This document shows positions 23,190-33,500 of a DNA stretch of 64,000 nucleotides, piece by piece. The notes under the pieces are model-generated. The model was not told the origin of the DNA. It saw only the letters and a program-made list of their open reading frames with translations, and did not search any database. The position numbers were made by a program, and so were the translations under genes. Each line of letters begins with the position of its first letter. Position 1 is the first letter of the stretch. The stretch comes from Streptomyces canus (GTDB lineage Bacteria > Actinomycetota > Actinomycetes > Streptomycetales > Streptomycetaceae), in NCBI RefSeq assembly GCF_030816965.1, contig NZ_JAUSYQ010000002.1:1116001-1180000 (forward strand), read 5' to 3'.

Positions 23190-26135
23190 GTGCCGCACCA
23201 GCAATGGACCCGCAAGTCCTTCCTCCGGGGAATGGCCGCCGTCGGCGCGGCCCCCTTCCTCCCCGGCCTGATCCCGAGCAGCGCCCAGGCGGCCGCCTCG
23301 GACCGCCCCGCCTTCCCGCTGGCGGCGGGAGGCACGGCCGTCGGCATCTTCGTGGACGCGGCGGACGACCCCGCCGTCGTCCGCGCCGCCGGCGACCTCC
23401 AGTCGGACGTCGAACGGGTCTCCGGGGCGAGACCCGACCTGCTGCGCACACTGCCGCGGACCGCCCCCCTGCTCGTCCTGGTGGGCACCCTCGGCGCGAG
23501 CCCCGCCATCGACCGCCTCGTCGCGCAGGGCCGCCTGGACGTCTCCCGGGTGAAGGGCCGTTGGGAGGCGTCCGTGACGCAGGTGATCGAGCGTCCGCTG
23601 CCCGGCGTCGACCGCGCCCTGGTGATCGCGGGCAGCGACCGGCGCGGCACGGTCTACGGGATCTACGACACCTCCGAACGCATCGGCGTCTCTCCCTGGT
23701 ACTGGTGGGCGGACGTCCCCGTCGAGCGCCGGGACACCGTGACGGTCCCCGCCGGCCGCTTCGAGCGCCGGGAGCCGTCCGTCCGCTACCGGGGCGTCTT
23801 CATCAACGACGAGCAGAATCTGACCACTTGGTCCCACCGCACCCAGGAGACCGACAAGAACATCGGACCCGAGACGTACCAGCGCGTCTTCGAGCTGCTG
23901 CTGCGCCTGAAGGCCAACTACCTGTGGCCGGCGATGCATCCGTACTCCGACTTCTTCAACAAGTACCGGGAGAACCCCGAACTGGCCGACCGCTACGGCA
24001 TCGTCGTCGGCTCCAGCCACCCCGAGGCCCTGCTCCGCAACGGAGTCCACGAATGGGAACCGTGGATCGCCGAACACCCGAACGCCGACGGCAGTGCGCC
24101 GGTCTACGACTACACGGTCAATCCGGCTGTCATCTCCGACTACTGGAGGGCGCGGGCGAGACAGAACGCCGCGTACGAGAGCAGCTGGACCCTCGGCATG
24201 CGCGGCCTGCACGACACTGCGTTGGAGACGAAGTACGCCACCACGATCCCGGAGAAGGTCGTGGTGATGAACGACATCATCGCCGACCAGCGCCGGATCC
24301 TCGCCGAAGAGGTCGGCGCCGCCGCCGAGCCGCAGATCTTCATCCCGTACAAGGAGGTCCTGGACCTCTACAACGCGGGTGTCCAGGTCCCCGACGACGT
24401 CACGCTGATCTGGCCGGACGACAACCACGGCAACATGCGCCAGCTGCCGAACGAGGCGGAGCGGGCGCGGCCGGGCGGCAACGGGATCTACTACCACCTC
24501 TCCTACTGGGGCCGTCCGAAGAGCTACCTGTGGCTGGACACGACCCAAGTGGCCAAGGTCTGGCAGGAGTTGCGGCGGGTCTACGAGTACGGCACCGACC
24601 GCATGTGGATCTTCAACGTCGGTGACGTCAAGTCGATCGAGACGGGCCTGTCCTTCGCGATGGACATGGCCTGGGACGTGGACCGCTGGGAGGCCGACGA
24701 GGTCGAGGGCTTCCTGGCGGAGTGGGCCGGGAGGCAGTTCGGGCGACGCCATGCCAGGGAGATCGCCGCGATCCGCACCGAGTACTACCGGCTCGCCGGG
24801 GAGCTGCGCCCCGAGTTCATCGCCGCGGGCCTCGTCTCCGTCGTCCACCACGGCGACGAGGCCGGGCGCCGGATGGCGGCGTACGACCGACTTCTCGCGC
24901 GCGTCCGGGCGGTGGCCGCCGAGCTGCCCGACGCCTATCGGGACGCCTTCTACGAACTGGTCGAATATCCGGTCCACGGCGCGTACTTGATGAACCTCAA
25001 GTACTACTGGGCGGACCGCAACGCGCTCGCCGCCCAGCAGGGCCGTGGAGCCGGCACGAACCGCTTCGCGGACCTCGCGCTCGCCGCACACACGGCGGAG
25101 GCGGCTCTCACCAGCCGGTACAACACCGAGGTGGCGGGCGGAAAATGGGACGGGTTCATCAATCCGTACCCGTCCCAGATCCCGAAGGCGCCGGGGCGCC
25201 CGACCGTCACCAGGGTGACCCGGCAGGAGACCGGCGGGCTCGGGGTGGCGGCCGAGGGGAACGAGACCGGGGCCGGCCGACCGCTGTCGTTCTCCTCGTA
25301 CACCCGCGACCGGCGCTTCGTCGACGTCTTCAACACCGGGTTCCTGCCGTTGGACTGGGCGGCCGAGGCCAGTCACCCGTGGGTGAGGCTGAGCACGGCC
25401 GGTGGTTCGCTCACCGAGCAGCGGCGGGTGTGGGTGGAGATCGACTGGGAGCGCGCGCCCGAGGGTGCGCAGGAGGCCACGGTCGCCTTCACCGGCGCGG
25501 GGCAGCGCTTCGACGTGCCGCTGCGGGTGGTCAACGGCCGCCGACGGGCCCGTGGCTTCGTCGAGGCCCACGGTTACGTGTCGATCGACGCGGCGCACGC
25601 CGACCGGAGGGTGGGCCGAGGCGGTTGCCGCTGGCGGACCGTGCGGGGCCTCGGACGTCGTACGGGAGCCGTCGAGGCCGTTCCTTCCACGGCGGCTCCG
25701 ATCACCGGTGACCTCACCTCCCGGGCACCGGAGTTGCGGTACCGGGTGCGGTTCGGCAGCACCGGCACCTTTCCCGTCACGGTCTTCCGGCTGCCCTCGC
25801 TGGACGAGCGCGGGCAGCGGCGGCTGGCCGTCGGGCTCGACGACCAGCCGGTGACCGTCCTGTCCGGGCAGGCCGTCGCGACCGGCAACCGGGGGGACGC
25901 CTGGGCCCGCCAGGTGGAGGACGGCGTCGAGCGACTGACCGCCACCGTGACGGTCACCGAGGCAGGGGAGCATGTGCTGCGGCTCTTCATGGTCGATCCG
26001 GCGATCGCGGTGGACCAGATCGTGATCGACACGGGCGGCCTGCCCGCCACCTACCTCGCGCCGCCGGAGAGCTACCACCCGGTGTTCAACCCGGAGCCCG
26101 CGCCGGGCCCGGCTCTGGAGGCGCCGGACCAGTAG
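23190..26135 (+). CDS. Secreted glycoside hydrolase family 115 (xylan alpha-1,2-glucuronidase)
   Basis: 981 aa from a GTG with AGGGGGAG upstream. The N-terminus RKSFLRGMAAVGAAPFLPGLIPSSAQA is a Tat-like signal with an RK pair, followed by an Ala-rich cleavage zone. The body matches GH115: ALVIAGSDRRGTVYGIYDTSERIGVSPWYWWADVP, RGVFINDEQ, LLRLKANYLWPAMH, WPDDNHGNMRQLP, WIFNVGDVKSIE. GH115 enzymes remove glucuronic and 4-O-methylglucuronic acid from glucuronoxylan. Length agrees with the family. It stands alone, with a LacI-type operator before it and a long hairpin after it. The glucarate operon a few kilobases upstream could use oxidised glucuronate, an attractive but unproven link. Confidence 0.9.
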   Translation: MPHQQWTRKSFLRGMAAVGAAPFLPGLIPSSAQAAASDRPAFPLAAGGTAVGIFVDAADDPAVVRAAGDLQSDVERVSGARPDLLRTLPRTAPLLVLVGTLGASPAIDRLVAQGRLDVSRVKGRWEASVTQVIERPLPGVDRALVIAGSDRRGTVYGIYDTSERIGVSPWYWWADVPVERRDTVTVPAGRFERREPSVRYRGVFINDEQNLTTWSHRTQETDKNIGPETYQRVFELLLRLKANYLWPAMHPYSDFFNKYRENPELADRYGIVVGSSHPEALLRNGVHEWEPWIAEHPNADGSAPVYDYTVNPAVISDYWRARARQNAAYESSWTLGMRGLHDTALETKYATTIPEKVVVMNDIIADQRRILAEEVGAAAEPQIFIPYKEVLDLYNAGVQVPDDVTLIWPDDNHGNMRQLPNEAERARPGGNGIYYHLSYWGRPKSYLWLDTTQVAKVWQELRRVYEYGTDRMWIFNVGDVKSIETGLSFAMDMAWDVDRWEADEVEGFLAEWAGRQFGRRHAREIAAIRTEYYRLAGELRPEFIAAGLVSVVHHGDEAGRRMAAYDRLLARVRAVAAELPDAYRDAFYELVEYPVHGAYLMNLKYYWADRNALAAQQGRGAGTNRFADLALAAHTAEAALTSRYNTEVAGGKWDGFINPYPSQIPKAPGRPTVTRVTRQETGGLGVAAEGNETGAGRPLSFSSYTRDRRFVDVFNTGFLPLDWAAEASHPWVRLSTAGGSLTEQRRVWVEIDWERAPEGAQEATVAFTGAGQRFDVPLRVVNGRRRARGFVEAHGYVSIDAAHADRRVGRGGCRWRTVRGLGRRTGAVEAVPSTAAPITGDLTSRAPELRYRVRFGSTGTFPVTVFRLPSLDERGQRRLAVGLDDQPVTVLSGQAVATGNRGDAWARQVEDGVERLTATVTVTEAGEHVLRLFMVDPAIAVDQIVIDTGGLPATYLAPPESYHPVFNPEPAPGPALEAPDQ

Positions 26136-26147
26136 ACCGAGGGCTTC

Positions 26148-26184
26148 GTGCGGGCCGCCGGTCCCCCGTGCCGGCGGCCCGCAC
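26148..26184 (+). terminator. Strong hairpin terminator after GH115
   Basis: Perfect 14-bp arms GTGCGGGCCGCCGG and CCGGCGGCCCGCAC flank a 9-nt loop, 12 bp after the stop codon. Confidence 0.8.
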
Positions 26185-26343
26185 GCGTCGCGGCCGGCGC
26201 TGCCGCCCCCGCGGGAAGACAGGCGTGTCCGACGGGCCGCCCTCCCCCCACTGCGGCCCGCCGGAGCTTCAATGTGCTGGAGTACATCCGAGAACGTCGA
26301 TGTTGCTCGGATGAAGTGTGGGTCAGCGAGGTACTACGTCGGT

Positions 26344-27114
26344 ATGGGTACAACTGCGTATGAGCGGGTGCTGTCGGTCGCCGTGGCCGCGCTCCACGAA
26401 CGCGACCCCGATCGACTGTGGCCCCTGCTGGCGGCCGAACTGCCGGTCCTGTGCGGTGGCGACGCCCTGATCTACAAGCTGGACAACTGGGACGAGCGCG
26501 AGGGCACGCTCGGTCTGTCCCCCGGTGTCACCGCGGAGTTCGTCGCGCTCGGGGACGAGGACACCGCTCTGCTGCGCTCGGGATACCCGTTGGCCCGGCA
26601 CTACGCGGACCGACCCGACCGGGCGCCGGTCACGGCCCGTCGGGTGGCCGGCCGTTCCTGGTCGGCAAGCCCGACCGCGCAGCTCCTCGACGACCTCCTG
26701 GACGTCGACCATGTGCTGGGCATTCCGCTGCCGCAGTCGACCACCCCGGTCACCGGGTGCATGGTGTACCGCTCCGGGCGGGACTTCACCGACGACGAGC
26801 TGCGCCTGGCCGAGCAGTTGCAGCCTCTGCTCGCTGCCGTCGAGCAGCAGCGGCAGCTTCTGCGGCGGCTCAACACGCCTTCCGAGGAGGCGGCCGACGT
26901 GGCGCTCACGCCGCGGGAGACGACGGTGCTGCTCCTGCTCGGCGACGCCCTGACCGCCGTGGCGATCGGCCGCAGACTCGGGATATCCGAGCGTACGGTC
27001 CACAAGCACATCGCGAACATCTACCGCAAGCTCGGCACGCACGACCGCGTCAGTACGGTGCTGCACGCCCAGCGGCTCGGGCTCGTCCCTAGGGCAGCGG
27101 CGGCCCGCCCTTGA
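26344..27114 (+). CDS. LuxR-family transcriptional regulator
   Basis: 256 aa. Residues about 1-175 form a GAF-like sensory region (LLAAELPVLCGGDALIYKLDNWDE ... VLGIPLPQSTTPVTGCMVYRSGRDFTDDELRLAEQLQPLLAAV). The C-terminal HTH is LTPRETTVLLLLGDALTAVAIGRRLGISERTVHKHIANIYRKLGTHDR. The ATG of MGTTAYERV is chosen because upstream codons are Cys/Ser/Met-rich and unlike coding sequence. Its 3' end overlaps the end of the convergent DHA2 transporter by 26 bp. Signal and targets are unknown; the neighbouring exporter is a candidate. Confidence 0.88.
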   Translation: MGTTAYERVLSVAVAALHERDPDRLWPLLAAELPVLCGGDALIYKLDNWDEREGTLGLSPGVTAEFVALGDEDTALLRSGYPLARHYADRPDRAPVTARRVAGRSWSASPTAQLLDDLLDVDHVLGIPLPQSTTPVTGCMVYRSGRDFTDDELRLAEQLQPLLAAVEQQRQLLRRLNTPSEEAADVALTPRETTVLLLLGDALTAVAIGRRLGISERTVHKHIANIYRKLGTHDRVSTVLHAQRLGLVPRAAAARP

Positions 27115-28636
27115 GGCGTTCCAGGTCGGAGGGGCGGACCTGGATGACCACGACGGCGATGAGCGCGGCGAGCACCGTGAAGATCGCGGCCATCACGAAG
27201 GCGGCCGAGACACCGGCGGTGAGGACCTCGTCGCCCCAGGAGCCCGGGAGCTCACCGGTGCGCCGGAACAGGCGGCGCTCGGCCGGGGAGGCCTGGGCGA
27301 GGAAGCGCGGGACCTGCTTCTGCGCCTCGTTGGTGCTGGCCGTGCCGAACATCGTGACCAGGATGGACAGCCCGAGCGAACCGCCCACCTGCTGGGTGGC
27401 GTTGAGGAGCCCGGAGGCCGCGCCGGTCTCCTCGTTGGGCACGTTGGAGAGCGCCATCAGGGTCAGCGACACGAACTCCATGCCCATGCCGAGACTGAAG
27501 ACGAGCATGGGCCCGAGGACACTGCCCGCGTAGGTGGAGTGGACGTCGGTCAGGGTCAGCCAGGCCAGCCCGGCCGACGCGAGGATCGCGCCCCCGACCA
27601 TGAAGGGCTTGGGCCCGTACACGGGCAGGAAGCGCGAGGCGAGACCGGCGCCGATCGCGATGACCGCGCTGACCGGCAGGAACGCGAACCCGGTCGCCAG
27701 CGGGCTGAAGTCCAGGACGTTCTGCGTGAAGAGGGTCAGGAAGAAGAACATGCCGAAGATCGCGGCCGCGAGGCACAACATGATGCCGTAGGTGCCCGCG
27801 CGGTTGCGGTCGGCGAACATGTGCAGCGGGGTGATCGGCTGCCGGGAACGCTTCTCGACCAGCACGAACACCGCGAGGAGGACGACCGCCCCGGCGAACG
27901 AGGCCAGCGTGAGCGCGTCCCGCCAGCCTTCCTGGGCGGCCCGGATGAAGCCGTACACCAGCAGCACCATGCCCGCCGTGGCGGTCAGCGCGCCGGTGAT
28001 GTCGAAGTTGCCGGGATGCCGCTCCGACTCAGGGATCCAGCGGGGCGTGGCGATCGCGATGAGCAGTCCGATCGGGACGTTGACGAACAGCACCCACCGC
28101 CAGTTCAGCCACTCGACGAGGACCCCGCCGGCCAGCAGCCCGATCGCGCCGCCGCCCGCCGAGACCGCGGCGAAGACGCCGAACGCCCGGTTGCGCTCGG
28201 GGCCTTCGCGGAAGGTCGTACTGACCAGCGAGAGGGCGGTCGGAGACGCGATGGCACCGCCGACGCCCTGAAGGGCGCGTGCGGCGAGGAGTTGGGCCTC
28301 GTTCTGGGCGAGCCCGCCGAGCAGCGAGGCGAGCACGAACAGCAGTACTCCGAAGACGAACATGCGGCGCCTGCCGAGGATGTCGCCGGTCCTGCCGCCG
28401 AGCAGCAGCAGCCCGCCGAAGGTGAGGGTGTACGCGTTGACCACCCAAGCCAGGCTGGTGGTGGAGAAGTCGAGGGAGCGCTGGATGTCCGGGAGCGCTA
28501 TGTTCACGATGGTGATGTCGAGCACCACCATGAGCTGACAGGACGCGATGACGAGCAGGGCCATGACGTTTCCGCCCCCGCCGGAGTCCGGTGGGGTGGT
28601 CCGTGGTGCAGAACTCGCCTGCGGGTCGCTGCTCAT
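27089..28636 (-). CDS. MFS transporter, DHA2 (EmrB/QacA) drug:H+ antiporter family
   Basis: 515 aa with about 14 predicted membrane helices. Motif C-like and family features are clear: VIASCQLMVVLDITIVNIALPDIQRSL, LLLLGGRTGDILGRRRMF (motif A) and ALQGVGGAIASPTALSLV. This family exports lipophilic drugs and dyes by proton antiport. The ATG in front of SSDPQASS is used. Its last codons overlap the convergent LuxR gene by 26 bp. The GH13 gene ends 35 bp upstream on the same strand, so co-transcription is possible. Confidence 0.92.
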   Translation of the reverse strand: MSSDPQASSAPRTTPPDSGGGGNVMALLVIASCQLMVVLDITIVNIALPDIQRSLDFSTTSLAWVVNAYTLTFGGLLLLGGRTGDILGRRRMFVFGVLLFVLASLLGGLAQNEAQLLAARALQGVGGAIASPTALSLVSTTFREGPERNRAFGVFAAVSAGGGAIGLLAGGVLVEWLNWRWVLFVNVPIGLLIAIATPRWIPESERHPGNFDITGALTATAGMVLLVYGFIRAAQEGWRDALTLASFAGAVVLLAVFVLVEKRSRQPITPLHMFADRNRAGTYGIMLCLAAAIFGMFFFLTLFTQNVLDFSPLATGFAFLPVSAVIAIGAGLASRFLPVYGPKPFMVGGAILASAGLAWLTLTDVHSTYAGSVLGPMLVFSLGMGMEFVSLTLMALSNVPNEETGAASGLLNATQQVGGSLGLSILVTMFGTASTNEAQKQVPRFLAQASPAERRLFRRTGELPGSWGDEVLTAGVSAAFVMAAIFTVLAALIAVVVIQVRPSDLERLKGGPPLP

Positions 28637-28671
28637 GGTCTCCGTTCGACCGTACGCCCCCGCCATGGCCG

Positions 28672-30117
28672 TCACCACTTGAGGACGTGGCACCCCCAGC
28701 CCTCCAGGGACACGAACAGACCGCAGTCGGCCAGTTCGTCTCCGTCACGGTCGTACACGGCCCCGGTGAGCAGGTCGGTCGCACGGCACACGCGGCCCCT
28801 CAGGTCGTCCCACGGCAGCGGCAGCCTCGCCCGGGCCGGGCGGTCGGAGTCGTTCACGACGACCAGATGGCGGGCGTCAGCGTGCGTCCAGGTCCAGGCG
28901 AGCAGGTGTCGGTGCGTGTCGTTGTCCGCCCGGCCCGTCGGCGTCAGCGACCGCCAGTCTCCCCTGCGTACCGCGGCAGCCGCGGGCAGCAGTCGGCCGT
29001 AGAAGTCGCGCAGGGGTTCGTCGAGGGGCTCCTGCGGCCTGCGCCTCAGGAACACGGGTGGCCGCATCCGGCGGCCCTCGAACTGGCCCTCGTGCCAGAG
29101 GGTCGCGCCGGGCAGGGTCGCCACGGCCACCGCCGACGCCCGGCCCCGGTCGCCGGGCAGGGTGGCGGCGGCCCGGGGCTCGTCGTGGTTCTCCAGGAAG
29201 CGGACGAGACCGCGCTGGTGGGCGAGGTCGGCGCCCAGGTGGGCGCGGACGGAGTCGGCGCTCTCGTGCAGCAGACGGTCGTAGAGGCGTTTGTCGTAGC
29301 AGTGGTCGAAGCCCTGCTGCTGGAGGGCCCCTTCGAGGTCCCAGTAGGCCTCGGCGACGAAGAGGAGATCGGGGTGGCGGGCCCGCACGCGGGGGATGAC
29401 GTACGGCCAGAAGTCCTCGGTGGGGGCGGTGCCCGCGCGGTCTCCCCAGGTCTTCGCGAAGGTGTCGTTCATCAGCAGCATGGCCATGTCGCAGCGCACG
29501 CCGTCGGCCTGGTCGCCGATGGACACGAGGGTGGCCACGGTCGCCTCGCGCAGCGCGTCGCTGAAGGCGTTCAGCTGGACCACGTCCGGCCAGGGCGGGA
29601 AGTAGGGGTCACGGCCGCGGGCGTAGACCTGTCCCCCGGCCGCGATGAAGTCCGCCGGGGCGCGGGCCAGGTCGTCGGCGGTGCCCCGTACGAGACGGTC
29701 GGGGCTCGACGTGAGCCAAAGGTGGTCGGGGGCCACGTGGTTGGGGACGTGGTCGAGGATCAACCGCAGTCCTCGTGCGGCGAGTCGGGTGCGGGCGGTG
29801 GCCAGTCCTTCGGGTCCTCCGAGGGAGGCGTCGACGACGTAGTCGCGCACGCAGTACGGGGATCCGGCGATGTCCGCGTCGGTGACGTCGGGCAGGGCCT
29901 CGCGGAAGGAGGCCCTGAGTCCCTCGTCACGCAGGGCGATCTCCAGTCCGGCGGGACTGCGTTCCCACACGCCCATCAGCCAGACGGTGTCGACGCCGGG
30001 CAGCGCGACGGAGTCCCAGACCTCGCCGGGCACGTCGCCGAGGGTGACGGGACGGCCGTAGCGACTGCTCAACTCGCTCAGCCAGACGAGGGTGTTGATC
30101 TCGTGGATCACCGTCAT
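28672..30117 (-). CDS. GH13 alpha-amylase-family enzyme
   Basis: 481 aa, cytoplasmic (no signal peptide). The GH13 regions are in order: DHVPNH (122-127), GVRCD with nucleophile Asp210, AEAYWD with acid/base Glu256 and ENHDEP with Asp312. The N-terminus MTVIHEINTLVWLSELS and the C-terminal all-beta domain with LVVVNDSDRPARARLPLP are typical of short bacterial members that act on maltooligosaccharides or glucosyl donors. Its ATG overlaps the stop of the pseudogene upstream (ATGA), showing the two were once translationally coupled. Confidence 0.87.
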   Translation of the reverse strand: MTVIHEINTLVWLSELSSRYGRPVTLGDVPGEVWDSVALPGVDTVWLMGVWERSPAGLEIALRDEGLRASFREALPDVTDADIAGSPYCVRDYVVDASLGGPEGLATARTRLAARGLRLILDHVPNHVAPDHLWLTSSPDRLVRGTADDLARAPADFIAAGGQVYARGRDPYFPPWPDVVQLNAFSDALREATVATLVSIGDQADGVRCDMAMLLMNDTFAKTWGDRAGTAPTEDFWPYVIPRVRARHPDLLFVAEAYWDLEGALQQQGFDHCYDKRLYDRLLHESADSVRAHLGADLAHQRGLVRFLENHDEPRAAATLPGDRGRASAVAVATLPGATLWHEGQFEGRRMRPPVFLRRRPQEPLDEPLRDFYGRLLPAAAAVRRGDWRSLTPTGRADNDTHRHLLAWTWTHADARHLVVVNDSDRPARARLPLPWDDLRGRVCRATDLLTGAVYDRDGDELADCGLFVSLEGWGCHVLKW

Positions 30118-30436
30118 GACAGGGGCTCCTCCCGGTCGCCCGGCGGCCGGAGCGACTCCCGCCCGCCCCGGTGCCAGTCCTCCTCGCTGATCGAGTGAAA
30201 GAGGGTCGCGGTGGCCGCCACCAGGCCCGTCCAGCCGGTCTGGTGGGGGGCGCGGGAGCGGGCCTGGTCGTGGGTGAAGTACGACCAGACGTCGCCGTTG
30301 TCGCTGTGGTCCTCGCGGCCGGGCCCCACTGACGTTCGCTCAGGTACGGGCCCCAGCATCGCCAGGGCACCGCACCCGCGGCGGCTTCCGCCGGCCGCCG
30401 CCGTTCGGCGTCCGGTGCGCTGCCGTCCGTCCCCAT
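30114..30436 (-). pseudogene. Collapsed GH63/MGH1-like glycosidase: both ends kept, centre deleted, one frameshift
   Basis: With a good Shine-Dalgarno (GGGAGGACGGGCG) and ATG at 30436, the first frame reads to WGPYLSERQWG, the N-terminus of MGH1-like (GH63-related) glycosidases. About one base is then missing near 30318-30326, and the next frame continues with REDHSDNGDVWSYFTHDQARSRA, the following N-terminal block of that family. This is joined directly, near 30246-30250, to HQTGWTGLVAATATLFHS, which matches the C-terminal end of the same family. So roughly 800 codons appear to be missing. The end is coupled to the GH13 gene. Family assignment is from memory of conserved blocks. Confidence 0.65.
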
Positions 30437-30537
30437 CGCCCGTCCTCCCGGCCGCCCGGCACATGGTCCAGACTCGAACGGTCCGACTTGACCGCAACGG
30501 CCATGACCCGTCCCTAATCGGGCGTCGTCGTTCCGGC

Positions 30538-33500
30538 TCAGGCGATCTCGACCAGCAGGTCGCCGCCCTCCACCTGCTGGATCTTGTTGATGGCGAGCCG
30601 GGACACGCGACCCGCCTTCGACGCGGTGATCGCGGCTTCCATCTTCATGGCCTCGATGGTGGCGACGGTCGCCCCGGCGTCGACCTCGTCGCCCTCGGCG
30701 ACCGCCAGCGTGACCACACCGGCGAACGGCGCGGCGACATGGCCGGGGTCGGAGCGGTCGGCCTTCTCGGTGGTCGGGATGTCGGAGGAGGCCGCGCGGT
30801 CGCGGATCTGGATCGGCCGCAGCTGGCCGTTGAGCGTGGACATCACCGTGCGCATGCCCCGCTCGTCGGCCTCGCCGATGGCCTCCAGCGCGATGAGGAG
30901 CCGGACACCGGGTTCCAGGTCGACGGCGTACTCCTTGCCCGGCCTGAGGCCGTAGAAGAAGTCCTTGCTGTCCAGGAGGCTGGTGTCGCCGTAGGACTGA
31001 CGGTGGGTCTCGTACTCGCGGGTCGGGGCGGGGAACAGGAGCCGGTTGAGGGTCGAGCGGCGGTCCTTCTCCAGGCCGGTGCGGTCCTCGGCGTTCAGCT
31101 CCTGGACGGGCTTGGCGTCGGCGCGGCCCTGCAACGCCTTGGTGCGGAACGGCTCGGGCCAGCCGCCGGGCGGGGTGCCGAGCTCGCCGCGCAGGAAGCC
31201 GATCACCGAGTCGGGGATGTCGAAGCGGTCCGGGGTCTCCTCGAACTCCTTCGGGGTGACCCCGGCGCCGACCAGGTGCAGGGCGAGGTCGCCGACCACC
31301 TTGGAGGACGGGGTGACCTTCACGAGGTGGCCGAGGATCTTGTCGGCGGCCGCGTACATCGCCTCGATGTCCTCGAACCGGTCGCCGAGCCCGAGTGCGA
31401 CGGCCTGGGTGCGCAGGTTGGAGAGCTGGCCGCCGGGGATCTCGTGGTCGTAGACGCGCCCGGTCGGGGAGGCGAGGCCCGCTTCGAAGGGCGCGTAGAT
31501 CTTGCGGACGCTCTCCCAGTACGGCTCCAGGTCGCCGACGGCCCTGAGGTCGAGGCCGGTGGGCCGGTCGGAGTGGTCGGTCGCGGCGACGATCGCCGAC
31601 AGGGAGGGCTGCGAGGTCGTGCCGGCCATGGAGGCCACGGCACCGTCCACGGCGTCCGCGCCCGCCTGGATCGCGGCGAGGTAGGTGGCGAGCTGGCCGC
31701 CCGCGGTGTCGTGGGTGTGGATGTGCACCGGGAGGTCGAACTCGCGGCGCAGGGCCGACACCAGCTTCGCCGCGGCGGGGGCGCGCAGCAGGCCCGCCAT
31801 GTCCTTGACGGCCAGGACGTGGGCGCCCGCGTCGACGATCTGCTCGGCGAGGCGCAGGTAGTAGTCGAGGGTGTAGAGGCGCTCGTTCGGGTCGGACAGG
31901 TCCGAGGTGTAGCAGAGGGCGACCTCGGCGATCGACGTGCCCGTGGACCGTACCGCCTCGATGGCGGGGCGCATCTGGCTGACGTCGTTGAGCGCGTCGA
32001 AGATGCGGAAGATGTCGATGCCGGTGGCCGCGGCCTCCTGCACGAAGGCGTCCGTCACCTCGGTCGGGTACGGGGTGTAGCCCACGGTGTTGCGGCCGCG
32101 CAGCAGCATCTGGAGGCAGATGTTGGGGACGGCCTCGCGCAGGGCGGCCAGCCGCTCCCAGGGGTCCTCGGCGAGGAAGCGCAGGGCGACGTCGTAGGTG
32201 GCACCGCCCCAGCACTCCAGGGAGAGCAGTTCGGGCAGGGTGCGGGCGACGGCCGGGGCGACGGCGAGCATGTCCTTGGTGCGTACGCGGGTCGCGAGCA
32301 GCGACTGGTGGGCGTCGCGGAAGGTGGTGTCGGTGACACCGATGGTCGGCGACTCGCGCAGCCAGCCGGCGAAGCCCCCGGGGCCCAGCTCGGTGAGCCT
32401 CTGTTTGGAGCCCGCCGGCGGCTCCACCCCGGTATCCACCCGGGGCAGCTTGGTGACCGGATCGATCACGTCGGGCCGCTCGCCGTGCGGCTTGTTCACC
32501 GTCCGGTCGGCCAGATAGGTGAGCAGCTTGGTGCCGCGGTCGGCCGAGTGCCGGGAGGTCAGCAGGTGCGGACGCTGCTCGATGAACGACGTGGTGACGT
32601 TGCCCGCCTGGAAGTCCGGGTCGTCGAGGACGGCCTGGAGGAACGGGATGTTGGTGGCCACGCCGCGGATGCGGAACTCGGCCACGGCACGCCGGGCCCG
32701 GTTGACCGCGGTGGTGAAGTCCCGGCCCCGGCAGGAGAGCTTGACCAGCATCGAGTCGAAGTGGGCGCTGATCTCCGTACCGGCGTGGGTGGTGCCGCCG
32801 TCGAGGCGGATGCCGGAGCCGCCGGGCGAGCGGTAGGCGCTGATACGGCCGGTGTCGGGGCGGAAGCCGTTGGCGGGGTCCTCGGTGGTGATACGGCACT
32901 GCAGGGCCGCGCCGTGCAGCTGCACCGTCTCCTGGGACAGGCCGAGGTCGGCGAGGGTGGCGCCGGCGGCGATGCGCAGCTGGGCCTGGACCAGGTCGAC
33001 GTCGGTGACCTCCTCGGTGACCGTGTGCTCGACCTGGATGCGTGGGTTCATCTCGATGAAGACGTGGTTGCCCTCGCGGTCGAGGAGGAACTCCACGGTG
33101 CCCGCGTTGCGGTAGCCGATCTCGCGGGCGAAGCGCACGGCGTCGGCGCAGATCCGGTCACGCAGGTCCGGGTCGAGGTTGGGTGCCGGTGCGAGCTCGA
33201 TGACCTTCTGGTGGCGGCGCTGCACCGAGCAGTCGCGCTCGTAGAGGTGGATGACGTTGCCGTGCCCGTCGGCGAGGATCTGCACCTCGATGTGGCGGGG
33301 CTCGACGACGGCCTTCTCCAGGAAGACGGTCGAGTCGCCGAAGGCCGAGGCCGCCTCACGCGCGGCCGCCTCGATGGACTCGCGCAGCTGGGCGGGGTCC
33401 TGGACCCGGCGCATGCCGCGTCCGCCACCGCCGGCGACGGCCTTCACGAACACCGGGAAGCCGATGTCGTCGGCAGCCCTGACCAGCTCGTCCACGTCGG

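Noticed and set aside
23037-26078. 1013-codon open frame on the minus strand
   Set aside because: Antisense shadow of the GH115 gene, whose family motifs and codon bias are clear.
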